From Salinirubellus litoreus (GTDB lineage Archaea > Halobacteriota > Halobacteria > Halobacteriales > Haloarculaceae): a stretch of 64,000 nt of DNA. The notes under the pieces are model-generated. The model was not told the DNA's origin. It did no database searches and saw only the letters and a program-made list of their open reading frames with translations. The stretch is taken from positions 1,488,001 to 1,552,000 of the forward strand of contig NZ_CP147841.1 of the NCBI RefSeq assembly GCF_037335815.1, given 5' to 3'. Below are positions 50,983-60,621 of the stretch, in pieces. Positions within the stretch are counted from its first letter, which is position 1; every line of letters begins with the position of its first letter. The translations under genes and the position numbers were made by a program.

Positions 50983-52113
50983 TCAGGGCCCCGAGAACTC
51001 CTCCTCGACGTCGGACTCGCTGACGTAGGAGGCGAACCTGACCCCGACGAGGCTGATGAGGATGCCCGAGAGGACGAACAGCGCGAGCCGGGTCCAGACG
51101 GAGAAGGCGATCCCCTCGACGGAGACGGGCCCGAATTCGACCGCCGGGATCGTGAGGGGGGCGATGACGCCGCCGCGTTCGAGGAAGTACGCGGAGAACC
51201 CGCGGACGACGAGGCCGACGGCGACGACGCCGAACGGGAGGTTGAGCAGCGACGACCGGACCCCGCCCTCGTCGAGCAGTTCGTCGAGGAGGCGACCGGT
51301 CGAGGCGGCCAGCGCCGCGAGCGCCAGCCACGGGACGCTGTCGAAGACGAACCGCATGGCGACGAGCGGCGACGCCGGGTCGGCCATCCCCGAGACGCCG
51401 ATGGCCCCGGCGAACATCCCGACCAGGGCCAGCCCCACGCCGACCACGTAGGTGACGAGCGAGACCTGCCCGGCGTAGAACGCCTCGCGGAACAGCGCCG
51501 GGAGCCGGGCCAGGAGGTCGTCGATGCCGAGGCCCTTGTAGAGAAGGAAGACCCCGATGACGGCCGCGATAGCGGACACCGCGATGGTGAGGCTGTCGGC
51601 GAGCAACAGCAGGAGGGGGAACACGAGCAGCGTCACGCCGATGGGGACCAGCACCGTTCCGCGGAGCTCCTCGTCGCCGAGGAACTGCTTGAGCAGGTAG
51701 TAGGTGGACTCGATGTCGTGGGCCTGCCGGACGACGACGCGGTCGACGGCGTCGACCCGAACCCTGGACTCGACGATCGGGAGGAGCCGCTCGTCCTCGG
51801 CGCTGTCGATGACCACCACCGCGGACTCCGGATCGAAGCGTTCGACGAGTTCGTCGGTCTGTCGGGCGACCGCGCGGTCGGCCGCGACGGCGTCGCCCGT
51901 CCCCCGGCCGGAGACGACGGCGACGACCGCCTCCTCGCCCGACTCCTCGAGGTCCCGCGCCACGCGGAGCGTCTCGAGCAGGCAGTTGACACGGGAGTCC
52001 TCCGGATCGTCGACGCCGACTTCGACGACGAGCTCGCGGACCGCCTCGACCCCGACCAGCGGCCCGTCCGGCGCGAGCCCCCCGCGGTCCACGCACACGA
52101 CCAGCGTGCTCAC
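50983..52113 (-). CDS. DUF373 family membrane protein
   Basis: 376 residues. The soluble N-terminal domain (1-150) starts LVVCVDRGGLAPDG and includes VVVSGRGTGDAVAADRAVAR and RVVVRQAHDIESTYYLLKQF. About six membrane helices follow. DUF373 is restricted largely to archaea and its function is unknown; the Asp-rich N-terminal site could bind a nucleotide or metal. A TATA-like aaaaaagg region precedes it (about 52138). Confidence 0.87.
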   Translation of the reverse strand: MSTLVVCVDRGGLAPDGPLVGVEAVRELVVEVGVDDPEDSRVNCLLETLRVARDLEESGEEAVVAVVSGRGTGDAVAADRAVARQTDELVERFDPESAVVVIDSAEDERLLPIVESRVRVDAVDRVVVRQAHDIESTYYLLKQFLGDEELRGTVLVPIGVTLLVFPLLLLLADSLTIAVSAIAAVIGVFLLYKGLGIDDLLARLPALFREAFYAGQVSLVTYVVGVGLALVGMFAGAIGVSGMADPASPLVAMRFVFDSVPWLALAALAASTGRLLDELLDEGGVRSSLLNLPFGVVAVGLVVRGFSAYFLERGGVIAPLTIPAVEFGPVSVEGIAFSVWTRLALFVLSGILISLVGVRFASYVSESDVEEEFSGP

Positions 52114-52300
52114 TACCGGAGGGACGACCCCCGCCGTAAAAAAGGCTCGTCGATCGGCCGGGGATTACTCGACGGACGGTCAGCGATAAAGAAACCGGAC
52201 AGTACGGGTCCCGAGGATCGACGAGCACGCGAGCGACGGGTTCGTGAGTGAGTGTCGTCGCCCGGCCTGGCGGATGGGGCGTCGGCGACGCCGGGCCCGT

Positions 52301-53311
52301 TCAGTCGAACCGGAACCGCTCGACCGAGGCCCCGGGGACGAGCGCCGAGGCGATACCCGCGCCGAAGGCGTAGGCGACGCTCGCGGCCCCCCCGCGAAGT
52401 CGCTGGAGCGGCGACCTCGAAGGGGAGAGCTCCTTCACGGTGGCCTCCTCGCCGAGCGTCTCCTCCAGCCGGTCGAGGGTCTCCTCGCGCGTGCCGAGCT
52501 CGTCGACCAGTCCCCGCTCGTGGGCCTCCCGCCCCAGGTACACCTTCGCCTCGGTCGCCCGGATGCGGTCGGGATCTTCGTTTCTCCCTTCGGCGACGGT
52601 CTCGACGAACAGGTCGTAGTAGTCGTCGATGAGCCCCTGGAGATAGCGCCGCTCGTCCTCGTCGACGTCCGTCGGGAACGCGCCGGCCTCCTTGTACTCG
52701 CCGGCCTTGAACTGCTCGTAGTTCAGGCCCACCCGATCCAGCAGCTCCTGACCCGTGATCCGCGACCCCCGGACGCCGATGGAGCCGACGATCGACCCCT
52801 CGCGCGCCCAGAGCTCGTCACAGCCGCTGGCGATCCAGTAGCCCCCCGACGCGCAGACGTCGGTCGTGTAGGCGACCGTGGGGCCGTCGAACTCGGCGGC
52901 GGCGAGCCGGATGTCGTCGCTCGGGACGACCTCGCCCCCGGGCGTGTTCAGGTGCAACAGGAGCGCCTCGCTCGCGTCGTCCTCGTCGGCGCGTTCGATG
53001 CGCTCGACGACCTCGTCCGCGCCGGGGCTCGTCGGCCCGGACGGTGGGAACGAGGGGCTCCCGCCGTCGCGGGTGATGGGCCCGTCGACGGCCACCTCCG
53101 CGACGTTGTGCGAGGGGAACCTCGCGGCGGCGAACCGCCCGCCGAGACGGACGCCGAGGACGAGCAGTCCGAGCGCGAGGACGACACCGAGGAGCCGGGC
53201 GAGGCTCCCGCTCGGCAGGAAGACGAACAGCACCCAGCCGACGACCGCCGCGAGGGCGGCGGTGACGACGACGAAAAACAGCCGACCGGCGGCACTCGTC
53301 CGGTCGGTCAT
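52301..53311 (-). CDS. sppA: signal peptide peptidase SppA-type S49 protease
   Basis: 336 residues. Two N-terminal hydrophobic segments (about 10-55) anchor it in the membrane; the rest is an extracytoplasmic or membrane-facing protease. The catalytic Ser is in TTDVCASGGYWIASG and the Lys in FKAGEYKEAGAFP; GSIVGSIGVRGSR is the conserved strand. A HLNTPGGEVVPSDD segment forms the oxyanion loop. It degrades signal peptides and membrane protein fragments. Confidence 0.9.
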   Translation of the reverse strand: MTDRTSAAGRLFFVVVTAALAAVVGWVLFVFLPSGSLARLLGVVLALGLLVLGVRLGGRFAAARFPSHNVAEVAVDGPITRDGGSPSFPPSGPTSPGADEVVERIERADEDDASEALLLHLNTPGGEVVPSDDIRLAAAEFDGPTVAYTTDVCASGGYWIASGCDELWAREGSIVGSIGVRGSRITGQELLDRVGLNYEQFKAGEYKEAGAFPTDVDEDERRYLQGLIDDYYDLFVETVAEGRNEDPDRIRATEAKVYLGREAHERGLVDELGTREETLDRLEETLGEEATVKELSPSRSPLQRLRGGAASVAYAFGAGIASALVPGASVERFRFD

Positions 53312-53517
53312 GGCGTATCACGGCGCATGGTCCGACCTGCGGGGGGCCAACGGTTAGGGCTATCGCCCGCCCCGGTCGTGCGTCCGTCGGCGGATTCCGC
53401 TAGCCTGGGGTCGCGATATAGACCGTGGCGGTCGCTGACGGGAAGGGGAACTCCGGCTTGCGGATCGAATCGAGACAGGGTAGACGCCCGGGAACCGGGC
53501 CCGCGGGTGTGGCGAGT

Positions 53518-54408
53518 CTACAGCAGACCGGCCTTCTGGAGCTTCATCAGGTCCTCGGTGTCGAGGGTCTCGCCGTCCTTGAAGCTCTGGTAGATCTCCT
53601 CGGCCTCGCGCTTTGCCTCCTCGCGCTTCTCCTCGCGCTCGGACTCGCGCTCGCGCTCCTCCTCCTTGTCCATCTCGCGGAGGCGCTTCTGGACGCGGAC
53701 GAAGTCCTCGTGGTGGCGGTCGGCGGCCTCCTGGGCCTCGACGAACTTCTCGTGCCACTCGTCGGCGTCGTCGCGGATGTCGTCGGCCTCGCGGTAGGCC
53801 TGGATCATCTCGTTGTGGTGCTCCTGGGCCTCGTCCGCGAGTTCGGTGACCTTCTGGTGGTGCTCGCTGGCCTTCGCGCGGACCTCCTTGGCCTTGGACT
53901 TGAGCTCGTCTAAGTCCTGGTTCTGGTCGAGCTTCTCCTTGCGGTCCTCGAGGCGGGTGCGCTTGTCCTCGATCTTCTCGATGAGTTCGCGCTCCTCGTC
54001 GCTCGAGAGCACCTGCGTCTGCTGTTTGAACTCGAGGTCCTCGATCTCCTCCTTGAGCTGGTCGACCGACTTCCCGTCGTTCAGTTCGAGCTCGTCCTTG
54101 AGCTCGTCGACCTTGTCGAACAGCTCGTTGGCCTTCGCGTTGAGCTCGTTGCGCTGCTGTTTGTGCTCCTGGACCTGTTCGTTGAGCTCGTCGCGTTTCT
54201 CGCGGTGCTGCTGGGCCTCGTCGACCTTCTCGCGGGTCTTGGCGTTGAGCTCGTCGCGCTTGGATGCGCGTTCACTCGCCTTCTGGTTGAGGTCGTTCCG
54301 CCGGTCTCGGAGCTGACCGGCCATCTTGATGAGCTGACCCTTCGATTTGTTCTCCAGGTCGTCGTCTGTCAGTGCTACGTTCTTGGACTCGTCAATACTC
54401 TCTGCCAT
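53518..54408 (-). CDS. long coiled-coil protein (COG1340 type)
   Basis: 296 residues, almost entirely charged coiled coil (about 35-275), with repeated KRDELNAK/QRNELNAK units near the N-terminal part and EERERESEREEKREEAKREA near the C-terminus. The final 20 residues (DGETLDTEDLMKLQKAGLL) form a separate conserved tail. No catalytic motif. Archaeal COG1340 proteins are sometimes annotated as phosphoserine phosphatase, without basis in this sequence. Codon use is AT-richer and repetitive in line with Lys/Gln content. The ATG at 54408 is taken as start. Confidence 0.85.
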   Translation of the reverse strand: MAESIDESKNVALTDDDLENKSKGQLIKMAGQLRDRRNDLNQKASERASKRDELNAKTREKVDEAQQHREKRDELNEQVQEHKQQRNELNAKANELFDKVDELKDELELNDGKSVDQLKEEIEDLEFKQQTQVLSSDEERELIEKIEDKRTRLEDRKEKLDQNQDLDELKSKAKEVRAKASEHHQKVTELADEAQEHHNEMIQAYREADDIRDDADEWHEKFVEAQEAADRHHEDFVRVQKRLREMDKEEERERESEREEKREEAKREAEEIYQSFKDGETLDTEDLMKLQKAGLL

Positions 54409-54700
54409 GGTTATCGTCGATTCCATTACCGCTTCGGCGTTCCACAGGCGCGGCTCCCGGGTGCGGCTGCCACCGGACAAGCAGTTTCCCTGTCATCTGG
54501 GCGTCGTGCGATGCTGTCGAACGCCGGAGGCGTTCTGGTATCCTTCGGTACAGGGTAGAGGAATTTAAACGTTTTGGTGGTCCCGATCCCGGCGACCCGG
54601 CCCGTACCGCACCACAGCGGCGCGTTAACTGATACCACGGTAACCCGGGCGGTATATTAACCCGACCGGGTGCGACGGAGCCCGCGGATGACGGATCGGG
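54409..54700. other. divergent intergenic region
   Basis: About 290 bases between the coiled-coil gene and the DUF371 gene. TATATTAA (54653-54660) is the TATA box for DUF371 and lies between ACCCGG and CCGGGT arms (54643-54672), an imperfect inverted repeat. The segment aatttaaacgtttt near 54562 may be the coiled-coil gene promoter. No small gene seen. Confidence 0.45.
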
Positions 54701-54739
54701 ATGGTCGCGCTCAAGTGTCGCGCCGGTCGAGAGGGGACC

Positions 54740-55210
54740 GTGACCGACGACCGAACGCGGCCACCCGATGACGAGCCGTCGGCGGGCGCGGGACCGACCG
54801 AGACCGTCCGTGCCCGCGGCCACGAGAACGTGGCCGGGACCCACGCGAGCACCTGGGAGCTGACGAGCGACGACTGGCTCACGCCGGCGGGTGACTGCAT
54901 CGTCGGGGTCGAGGCCGACCGTACTCCGGCCGAGTTCGACCCGGCGTTCGTTGCAGCCTGCCGGGACGCCGACGCGACCGTCGTCGCGACGCTCCGCGCG
55001 GGCGGCCACGAGGCCGTCGTGACCGGCCGCGGCGACCCCGATCTCACCTTCGAGGACGAACGGAGCCTCGTGGCCCGGACCAGCGACTACGTCGACGACC
55101 GGACGGTGATGGTGGGCGCGGACGCGGCCGCCGCGGACCTCGACCGCGACCTCGTCGCCGCGCTCGCTGACGGGGCGGCGCTGACCCTGACCCTCCGCAT
55201 CGAGCCGTAG
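54740..55210 (+). CDS. DUF371 domain-containing protein
   Basis: 156 residues from a GTG start; an ATG at 54701 would add 13 residues and fits the TATA box at 54653 somewhat better. The DUF371 core begins ETVRARGHENVAGTHASTWE, followed by LTSDDWLTPAGDCIVGVEAD and later FEDERSLVARTSDYVDD. A conserved archaeal family of unknown function. The N-terminal 25 residues are disordered. Confidence 0.85.
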   Translation: MTDDRTRPPDDEPSAGAGPTETVRARGHENVAGTHASTWELTSDDWLTPAGDCIVGVEADRTPAEFDPAFVAACRDADATVVATLRAGGHEAVVTGRGDPDLTFEDERSLVARTSDYVDDRTVMVGADAAAADLDRDLVAALADGAALTLTLRIEP

Positions 55211-55282
55211 GGCGAGGGATCGAAACCCCGCCCGAATCCCCGCCTACGAAAGCCCCAAGACCGCGCCGTCCGTCTATCAGCT

Positions 55283-56620
55283 ATGCGACAGCAGCTCCCG
55301 CGCCCCCCCGACGGCGGCCTCCTGAACGCCGCCCGGTTCGGGGGGAACCCCCGTCGGTTCCTCGAGGGCGTCCAGTCGCGGTTCGAGGACCTCGTCGCGG
55401 TCCCCATCCCCGGTCGCGGTCCGCTCGTTGTCGTGACGAACCCCCGTCTCGTCCACGACGCCCTCTCGCGGCCCGCCGAGTTCCCGCGGATCGCCGCGAG
55501 CGGCTCCGCGGCGATGATCGCCGAACAGGGGCTCGTCCAGAGCGAGGGCGATCTCTGGGAACAGCAGCGCTCGATCATGGCCTCCGCGTTCGCGGGCAGG
55601 CAGGTCACCGCGTACGCGAACACGGTCGGCGAACGGGTCGAGGAGCTCGCCGCCGAGTGGCGGGCCGACCCCGGCGAACGGAACGTCCACGCCGAGATGA
55701 CCCGGCTCACCATCCGCGTCGCCTCGGAGATCCTTCTGGGGGACGACATCGGCCACGAGGCCGCCGACGAGTTCCACGGCTGGATGCAGACCGCCGGCCG
55801 CGAGTTCGAGTTCTCGCCGACGAGCCTGGCTCCCGAGTTCCTCAGCCCCACCTCCGAGGAGTTCGAGGCGGTGGCCGACGAGATACGGGCGATGGGCGAG
55901 GAGATCATCGCCCGGCGCCGCGAGAAGCTCGCCGAGGACGGCGGCGACGGCGAGGAGCCGAGGGATATGCTCGCGCTCCTCCTCAGGGCCGAGGAGAACG
56001 GCGTCGAGATGCCGCCGAACCAGATCCGCGACGAGGTCCTCACGTTCCTCATCGCCGGCCACGAGACGACCGCGCTCTCGCTCACCTACGCCTGGGCGCT
56101 CCTGTCGTGGCACCCCGAAGCCCGCGAGCGCGTACGCGAGGAGGCCCGCGAGGTGCTCGGTGACTCGACCCCGCGGTACGAGCACGTCCGCGAACTCGAC
56201 TACACTCAGCGGGCGTTCCGCGAGGCGATCCGGCTCTACCCCGCGGCGTGGGCGGTCTTCCGCTCGACGACCGAGGAGGTCCGTCTCGGCGACTACGCCA
56301 TCCCTCCGGGCGCGTCGATCATCCTCCCACAGTGGTCGATCCACCGAGACCCGCGCTACTTCGAGAACCCGCGGGAGTTCGATCCCGACCGGTGGGCGCG
56401 CCGGAACCCGCAGAACGTGGAAGCGTACTTCCCGTTCTCCTCGGGGCCACACTCCTGTATCGGCCAGGCCTTCTCGCTGTCGGGCGCGACGCTCGCGCTG
56501 GCCGGACTCGCCCGCGAGTTCGACGTCGAGATCGCCGAGGACGCGCTCTCCGACCTCCGGGTGACGCCCACGCTCCGACCGGCCGGGGACGTCACGGGAC
56601 GTATCGAGCCCGTCGACTGA
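55283..56620 (+). CDS. cytochrome P450
   Basis: 445-residue heme monooxygenase. I-helix LIAGHETTALSLTYAW, K-helix REAIRLYPA (ExxR), the R in DPDRWARR and the heme loop FPFSSGPHSCIGQAFSLSG with the axial Cys are intact. It has no membrane anchor, as in bacterial-type soluble P450s. It could be the haloarchaeal CYP174-like enzyme; that is from memory. A redox partner is not adjacent. Substrate unknown. Convergent with the histidine kinase. Confidence 0.93.
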   Translation: MRQQLPRPPDGGLLNAARFGGNPRRFLEGVQSRFEDLVAVPIPGRGPLVVVTNPRLVHDALSRPAEFPRIAASGSAAMIAEQGLVQSEGDLWEQQRSIMASAFAGRQVTAYANTVGERVEELAAEWRADPGERNVHAEMTRLTIRVASEILLGDDIGHEAADEFHGWMQTAGREFEFSPTSLAPEFLSPTSEEFEAVADEIRAMGEEIIARRREKLAEDGGDGEEPRDMLALLLRAEENGVEMPPNQIRDEVLTFLIAGHETTALSLTYAWALLSWHPEARERVREEAREVLGDSTPRYEHVRELDYTQRAFREAIRLYPAAWAVFRSTTEEVRLGDYAIPPGASIILPQWSIHRDPRYFENPREFDPDRWARRNPQNVEAYFPFSSGPHSCIGQAFSLSGATLALAGLAREFDVEIAEDALSDLRVTPTLRPAGDVTGRIEPVD

Positions 56621-56655
56621 GCCAGGACACACTTTCCTCGGCGCTCACGGCCCCG

Positions 56656-59556
56656 TTACTCCCGTCCCGCACCGATCCCGATCTCGAACCGGGCCCCACC
56701 GTCCGTCCCCTCGGTGACCTCGATCCCCCAGCCGTGTGCCGCGACGATCTCGGCGACGATCGCCAGCCCGAACCCGGTCCCTTCCGACGCGGTCGTGTAT
56801 CCGGATTCGAAGACGTGTTCACGCTCTCCCTCGGGGATGCCGGGCCCGGTGTCCTCGACGTAGAACCCGGGGGAGTCCTCGCACCAGCCGACGCGCACGA
56901 GTATCCCGTCGCGACTGTCCTCGGTGGAACCGTCCCGATCGGCCCCACCGCCCGTGGAGCTGTGCGCCGCGCTCTCGTCGGCCGGAGGCCGACTACCCGT
57001 GGAGCTGTGCTCCACGCTGTCCTCGCGAGCCTGCGAGCGAGGGCTCGTCGAACCGTGTTCGACGGCGTCATCGGGCGAAGCCCGATTGCTCGTGGAGCTA
57101 TGCTCCACGCTGTCCTCCCGAACCTGTGAGAGAGGGCTTGTCGAGCCGTGCTCGACAGCGTTCCGAAACAGGTTCTCGAAGAGCCGTTCGAGCCGATCGG
57201 GGTCGGCGTCGACCGTGCGATCGGTTTCGACCCGGAGCGTGGCCCCGCCGGTCTCGACGTTGGCCCACGCGCGGCGGGCGACGGCGTCGAGCGCGGCCGG
57301 CAGTGTCTCCTGGATCGCGTCCCCCTGTCGCGCCAGCGCGAGCACGTCGTCGATGATCCGCTGCATCCGCTCGTGTGCCCGAGCGACCGTCTCGGCGTGC
57401 TCTACCTCGCCCGTCTCGGTGAGCAGTTCGAGACCGGCCATCGCCACGTTGAGGGGGTTCCTGAGGTCGTGCGTGACCACGTCGGCGAACCCGTCGAGCC
57501 GCTCGTTCTGTCGCTGTAGCTCGCGCTCGCGCTCCCGGAGCGCCCGCTCGCGGCCGAGTCGATCCAGGGCGGCCTGGAGGTTCGCCGCGAGCACCTTCGC
57601 GAGCGAGACGTCGGCTTCCTCGAAGTCGTCCACGGTCGTCGAGCCGATGAGGAGTATCCCGTGGTCCCCGAGCGGGAGGTGTAGCTCGCTACGGATCGGC
57701 GTCTCCGGGTCGTGGACCGTCGGTTCGGTCCGGACGTCGCCGTACACGCTGGGCTCGCCGCTCTCGAAGACCCCCCAGGCGATGCTCTCGCCCTCCCGGA
57801 GCGTCGGCGGGTCACCGACGACCTCGCGGGTCCCTGTCGAGGCGGCCAGCGGGACCAGTCCGTCGGCGTCATCGTCGTAGAGATGGACGCCGTTCAGCGG
57901 GAGCCCCAGGACCTCGCACGTCGCTCGGCTCGCGATCCGGGCCATCTCCCGCCGGGTGTCGGCGGCCATCAGCTCACGCGAGGCCTCGTGGAGCGCGTTC
58001 AACCGCCGCTCGCGCCGCTTTCGCTCGGTGATGTCCGTGTAGATACCGTGTGCCCGCGGCTCCGAGTCGACCTCCTCGATGAGGACGTTCCGGAACAGGA
58101 AGTCCCGAACCTCGCCGTCGGCCGTCCGCCGTCGGATCTCCCTGACGAGCTGTTCGCCCTCCCGGGCTCGCCGGTCGATATCGGCGCTCTCCGAGCCGAA
58201 CTCCTCGGGGACGATGAGGTCGTTGAGGGACACGTCGACCGCCTCCTCGGCGGGGTAGCCGAAGACATCCTCGAACGCACCGTTCACCGCCCGGGTGACG
58301 GCGTCGTCCCCCACGAGCTCGACGATAACTCCGGGATCGGGCAGGTGCTCGAAGAGCGCCCGGAACCGGTTCTCGGCGCGTTTGCGCTCGGTGATGTCCT
58401 GGTACACCCAGAGGTAGCCCGTCCGGTCGTCGTCGAACTCGACCGGCGTTCCGCTCCGCTCGAACGTCCGTCCGTCGACCAGCGCGAACTCCTCGCGCCG
58501 GATCGTCGCCTGGGTTGCGACGGCCTCGTCGGTCGTATCGAGGAACCGCTCCGACTCGACGAAACGATCGCTGACCTCCCTGGCGGCGGCCGCACAGTCA
58601 CGGCCGACGAGCTCGTCCGGGGATGACTCGACGTCGAACAGCTCCGCGAACTCCCGGTTCGTGAACCGGATCCGTCGCGCGTCGTCCTCGACGAGAATGC
58701 CGGCGGGGATGTTCTCCACGAGCGTCGAGAGCACGTTGCTCGTCGAGCGGAGATCCTGCTCGCGAACCTTCCGCTCGGTGACGTCCTGGAACGTCCCCCG
58801 GAGCGCGACCGTCTCGCCCGCTTCCCGTCGCGCCTCCCCCCGCGCACGCACCCACCGGAGGTCGTCCTCGGCCGTGCGGAGGCGGACCTCGATATCGTAG
58901 CTCTCGCCGTACTCGATCGCCCGCTCGATTGCGGACTCGAGGGCGGGCGTGTCCTCGGGGTGGACGAACTCGAGCGCGTCGGCCACCGTCGGCTCGTAGT
59001 CGAGCGGCAGATCGTATATCCGGTAGGTCTCGTCGGTCCACCGCAGCTCGTCGGCGACGACGTCGAGCTCCCAGCCGCCCGTCCGGGCGATGCGCTGTGT
59101 CTGTTCGAAGAGGTCCCCCTGTCGCTCGAACTCCCGTTCCCGACGGGTACGCTTCGTCCGTGCGCGGGTAACCGCATCCGCGATCCGGTCGGCGAGCAGC
59201 GAGAACCGGTCCACCCCCTCGCGCCACCGGACGCAGTCGGTCGCTCCCGCCGCGATGGCATCGCTGGCGAACCCCCCGGATTCGTCGTCGATACACAGGA
59301 CGACCGGGAGGTCGGCGGAGACGCGGCGGACGCGGCGGGAGAGTTCGAGAGCGTCCGCCGCGGAGAGCCCGTATCCGCCCACGACACAGTCGACCCGCCG
59401 CGCCTCGGCGGTCAGCCGATCGACGGCGACGGCCGGGCTGGTCGCGACGGTCAACGCCAGCCCGTCGACGCGTCCGAGGGACGTGGCGGCCGCCCCGCCC
59501 GACTCCTCCCCATCGACGTAGAGGACGCGTACGTCCCGTCGGGGGGTTCCGCCCAT
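56656..59556 (-). CDS. multi-PAS/GAF sensor histidine kinase with palindromic repeat insertion
   Basis: 966-residue soluble sensor kinase. Residues about 8-125 form a receiver-like domain without a clear phospho-Asp site. PAS domains follow (about 145-285, 290-410, 415-535), with WVYQDITERKRAENRFRALF linkers, then a GAF domain (about 550-685). The phospho-acceptor is His696 in VVTHDLRNPLNVAMAG. The ATPase domain has N799 in the N box (FRNAVEH), G1 box EDTGPGIP (Asp902) and G2 GTGFGLAIV. Between N and G1 boxes about 80 extra residues are inserted, made of two 31-residue repeats. No response regulator is adjacent. The ATG at 59556 begins the conserved sequence. Confidence 0.92.
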   Translation of the reverse strand: MGGTPRRDVRVLYVDGEESGGAAATSLGRVDGLALTVATSPAVAVDRLTAEARRVDCVVGGYGLSAADALELSRRVRRVSADLPVVLCIDDESGGFASDAIAAGATDCVRWREGVDRFSLLADRIADAVTRARTKRTRREREFERQGDLFEQTQRIARTGGWELDVVADELRWTDETYRIYDLPLDYEPTVADALEFVHPEDTPALESAIERAIEYGESYDIEVRLRTAEDDLRWVRARGEARREAGETVALRGTFQDVTERKVREQDLRSTSNVLSTLVENIPAGILVEDDARRIRFTNREFAELFDVESSPDELVGRDCAAAAREVSDRFVESERFLDTTDEAVATQATIRREEFALVDGRTFERSGTPVEFDDDRTGYLWVYQDITERKRAENRFRALFEHLPDPGVIVELVGDDAVTRAVNGAFEDVFGYPAEEAVDVSLNDLIVPEEFGSESADIDRRAREGEQLVREIRRRTADGEVRDFLFRNVLIEEVDSEPRAHGIYTDITERKRRERRLNALHEASRELMAADTRREMARIASRATCEVLGLPLNGVHLYDDDADGLVPLAASTGTREVVGDPPTLREGESIAWGVFESGEPSVYGDVRTEPTVHDPETPIRSELHLPLGDHGILLIGSTTVDDFEEADVSLAKVLAANLQAALDRLGRERALRERERELQRQNERLDGFADVVTHDLRNPLNVAMAGLELLTETGEVEHAETVARAHERMQRIIDDVLALARQGDAIQETLPAALDAVARRAWANVETGGATLRVETDRTVDADPDRLERLFENLFRNAVEHGSTSPLSQVREDSVEHSSTSNRASPDDAVEHGSTSPRSQAREDSVEHSSTGSRPPADESAAHSSTGGGADRDGSTEDSRDGILVRVGWCEDSPGFYVEDTGPGIPEGEREHVFESGYTTASEGTGFGLAIVAEIVAAHGWGIEVTEGTDGGARFEIGIGAGRE
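56908..57159 (-). repeat. in-frame palindromic 93-bp repeats in the kinase gene
   Basis: Two direct repeats of 93 bp (57067-57159 and 56974-57066) and a degenerate third part (to about 56908) encode AVEHGSTSP-SQ-REDSVEHSST units. Each DNA unit contains palindromes: GTCGAGC-CGT-GCTCGAC (57140-57156) and its counterpart 57047-57063; GTGGAGC-TAT-GCTCCAC (57092-57108) and 56999-57015; TCGGGC-GAA-GCCCGA (57071-57085) and GTCGGCC-GGA-GGCCGAC (56977-56993). The two units are nearly identical over the first 68 bases. The reading frame is kept because 93 is divisible by three. Confidence 0.85.
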
Positions 59557-59750
59557 ACTGCCACATTCTTTTACGGTGTAATTAAAGAGCGGTCGGGCGT
59601 AGCTCTCGATAGTCGCCGGAGCCCGTGGCCGCGTCCCCGTCACCGTCGAGATCCGACGGACGGTCGAGGGACGAACACGGCGTTCCGGAGCGTCGTTCGA
59701 GTCTCGCCGCGTCCCACCCGTTTTTGTCCGTACGGTACTCATCCGCGGGT

Positions 59751-60581
59751 ATGCCGGAGGAACCCGCGGAGAACATCAGCGGCGGGCCCGACGGGGGTGG
59801 GATCGAGTCGGCGTTCGAGCCGAGCCCCGATCCGGCGACCCGCGCGGAAGCCGTCGTCGACCGACTCGGCGACATCTACTGGCAGAAGGCCTACGGCGGC
59901 CAGGACGCCTTCGAGTGTCTCGTCCGCACGGTCCTCTCACAGAACACCTCCGACGTGGCCTCACAGCCCGCCCACGACGCGCTGATGGCCCGGTACGGCG
60001 AGGGGGGCGAGGAGTGGGAGGACGACCTCGCGGTCTCGCTCGCCGACGCCGTGCGGGACGAGCTCGCCGAGACCATCGCGTCGGCGGGGCTGTACAACCA
60101 GAAGTCGAAGACGCTGATACGGCTCGCCGACCGCATCGTCGAGGAGTACGGCGGTGCGGAGGGGTTCGACGAGTTCGTCACCGGGGGCGATCCCGCCGAG
60201 GTTCGCTCGACCCTCCTCGATATGAAGGGCGTCGGCCCGAAGACCGCCGACTGCGTGCTGCTGTTCTCGGGCGGGCGCGGCGGGGTGTTCCCCGTCGACA
60301 CCCACGTCCACCGCATCGCCCGGCGGATGGGGCTCGCACCCCCCGACGCCGACCACGAGGGGGTGCGCGAGTGCCTGGAGCAGGACGTTCCGCCGGAGAA
60401 GTGCGGCTTCGGCCACACCGCGATGATCCAGTTCGGCCGGGACTACTGCAAAGCCCGCAAGCCGGCGTGCCTGGACGATCCCGAGGCCTGCCCGATGGCC
60501 GACCGCTGCGACCAGGTGGGGGTCTACCCCGACACGGGGGAGGTCGTGGACCCCCGCGAGGCGAGCGATGTCGCCGACTGA
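59751..60581 (+). CDS. nth: endonuclease III (HhH-GPD DNA glycosylase)
   Basis: 276 residues. The glycosylase core has SQNTSDVASQPAHDALMARY, the helix-hairpin-helix LLDMKGVGPKTADCVLLFS with the catalytic Lys, and the catalytic Asp in FPVDTHVHRIARRMGL. The C-terminal 4Fe-4S cluster Cys residues are in YCKARKPACLDDPEACPMADRC-type spacing (listed here in part: CKARKPAC, CPMADRC), with spacing wider than in E. coli Nth. It removes oxidised pyrimidines and nicks abasic sites. Divergent from the histidine kinase. Confidence 0.92.
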   Translation: MPEEPAENISGGPDGGGIESAFEPSPDPATRAEAVVDRLGDIYWQKAYGGQDAFECLVRTVLSQNTSDVASQPAHDALMARYGEGGEEWEDDLAVSLADAVRDELAETIASAGLYNQKSKTLIRLADRIVEEYGGAEGFDEFVTGGDPAEVRSTLLDMKGVGPKTADCVLLFSGGRGGVFPVDTHVHRIARRMGLAPPDADHEGVRECLEQDVPPEKCGFGHTAMIQFGRDYCKARKPACLDDPEACPMADRCDQVGVYPDTGEVVDPREASDVAD

Positions 60582-60621
60582 TCCCTCCCCTAGAGCCGCC
60601 GTCCCTCGAACCGACCCCTGA

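Noticed and set aside
56908..57159. CRISPR array considered for the regularly spaced palindromes
   Set aside because: The repeats lie in frame inside a histidine kinase gene, the spacers are repeated as well, and no cas genes are present.
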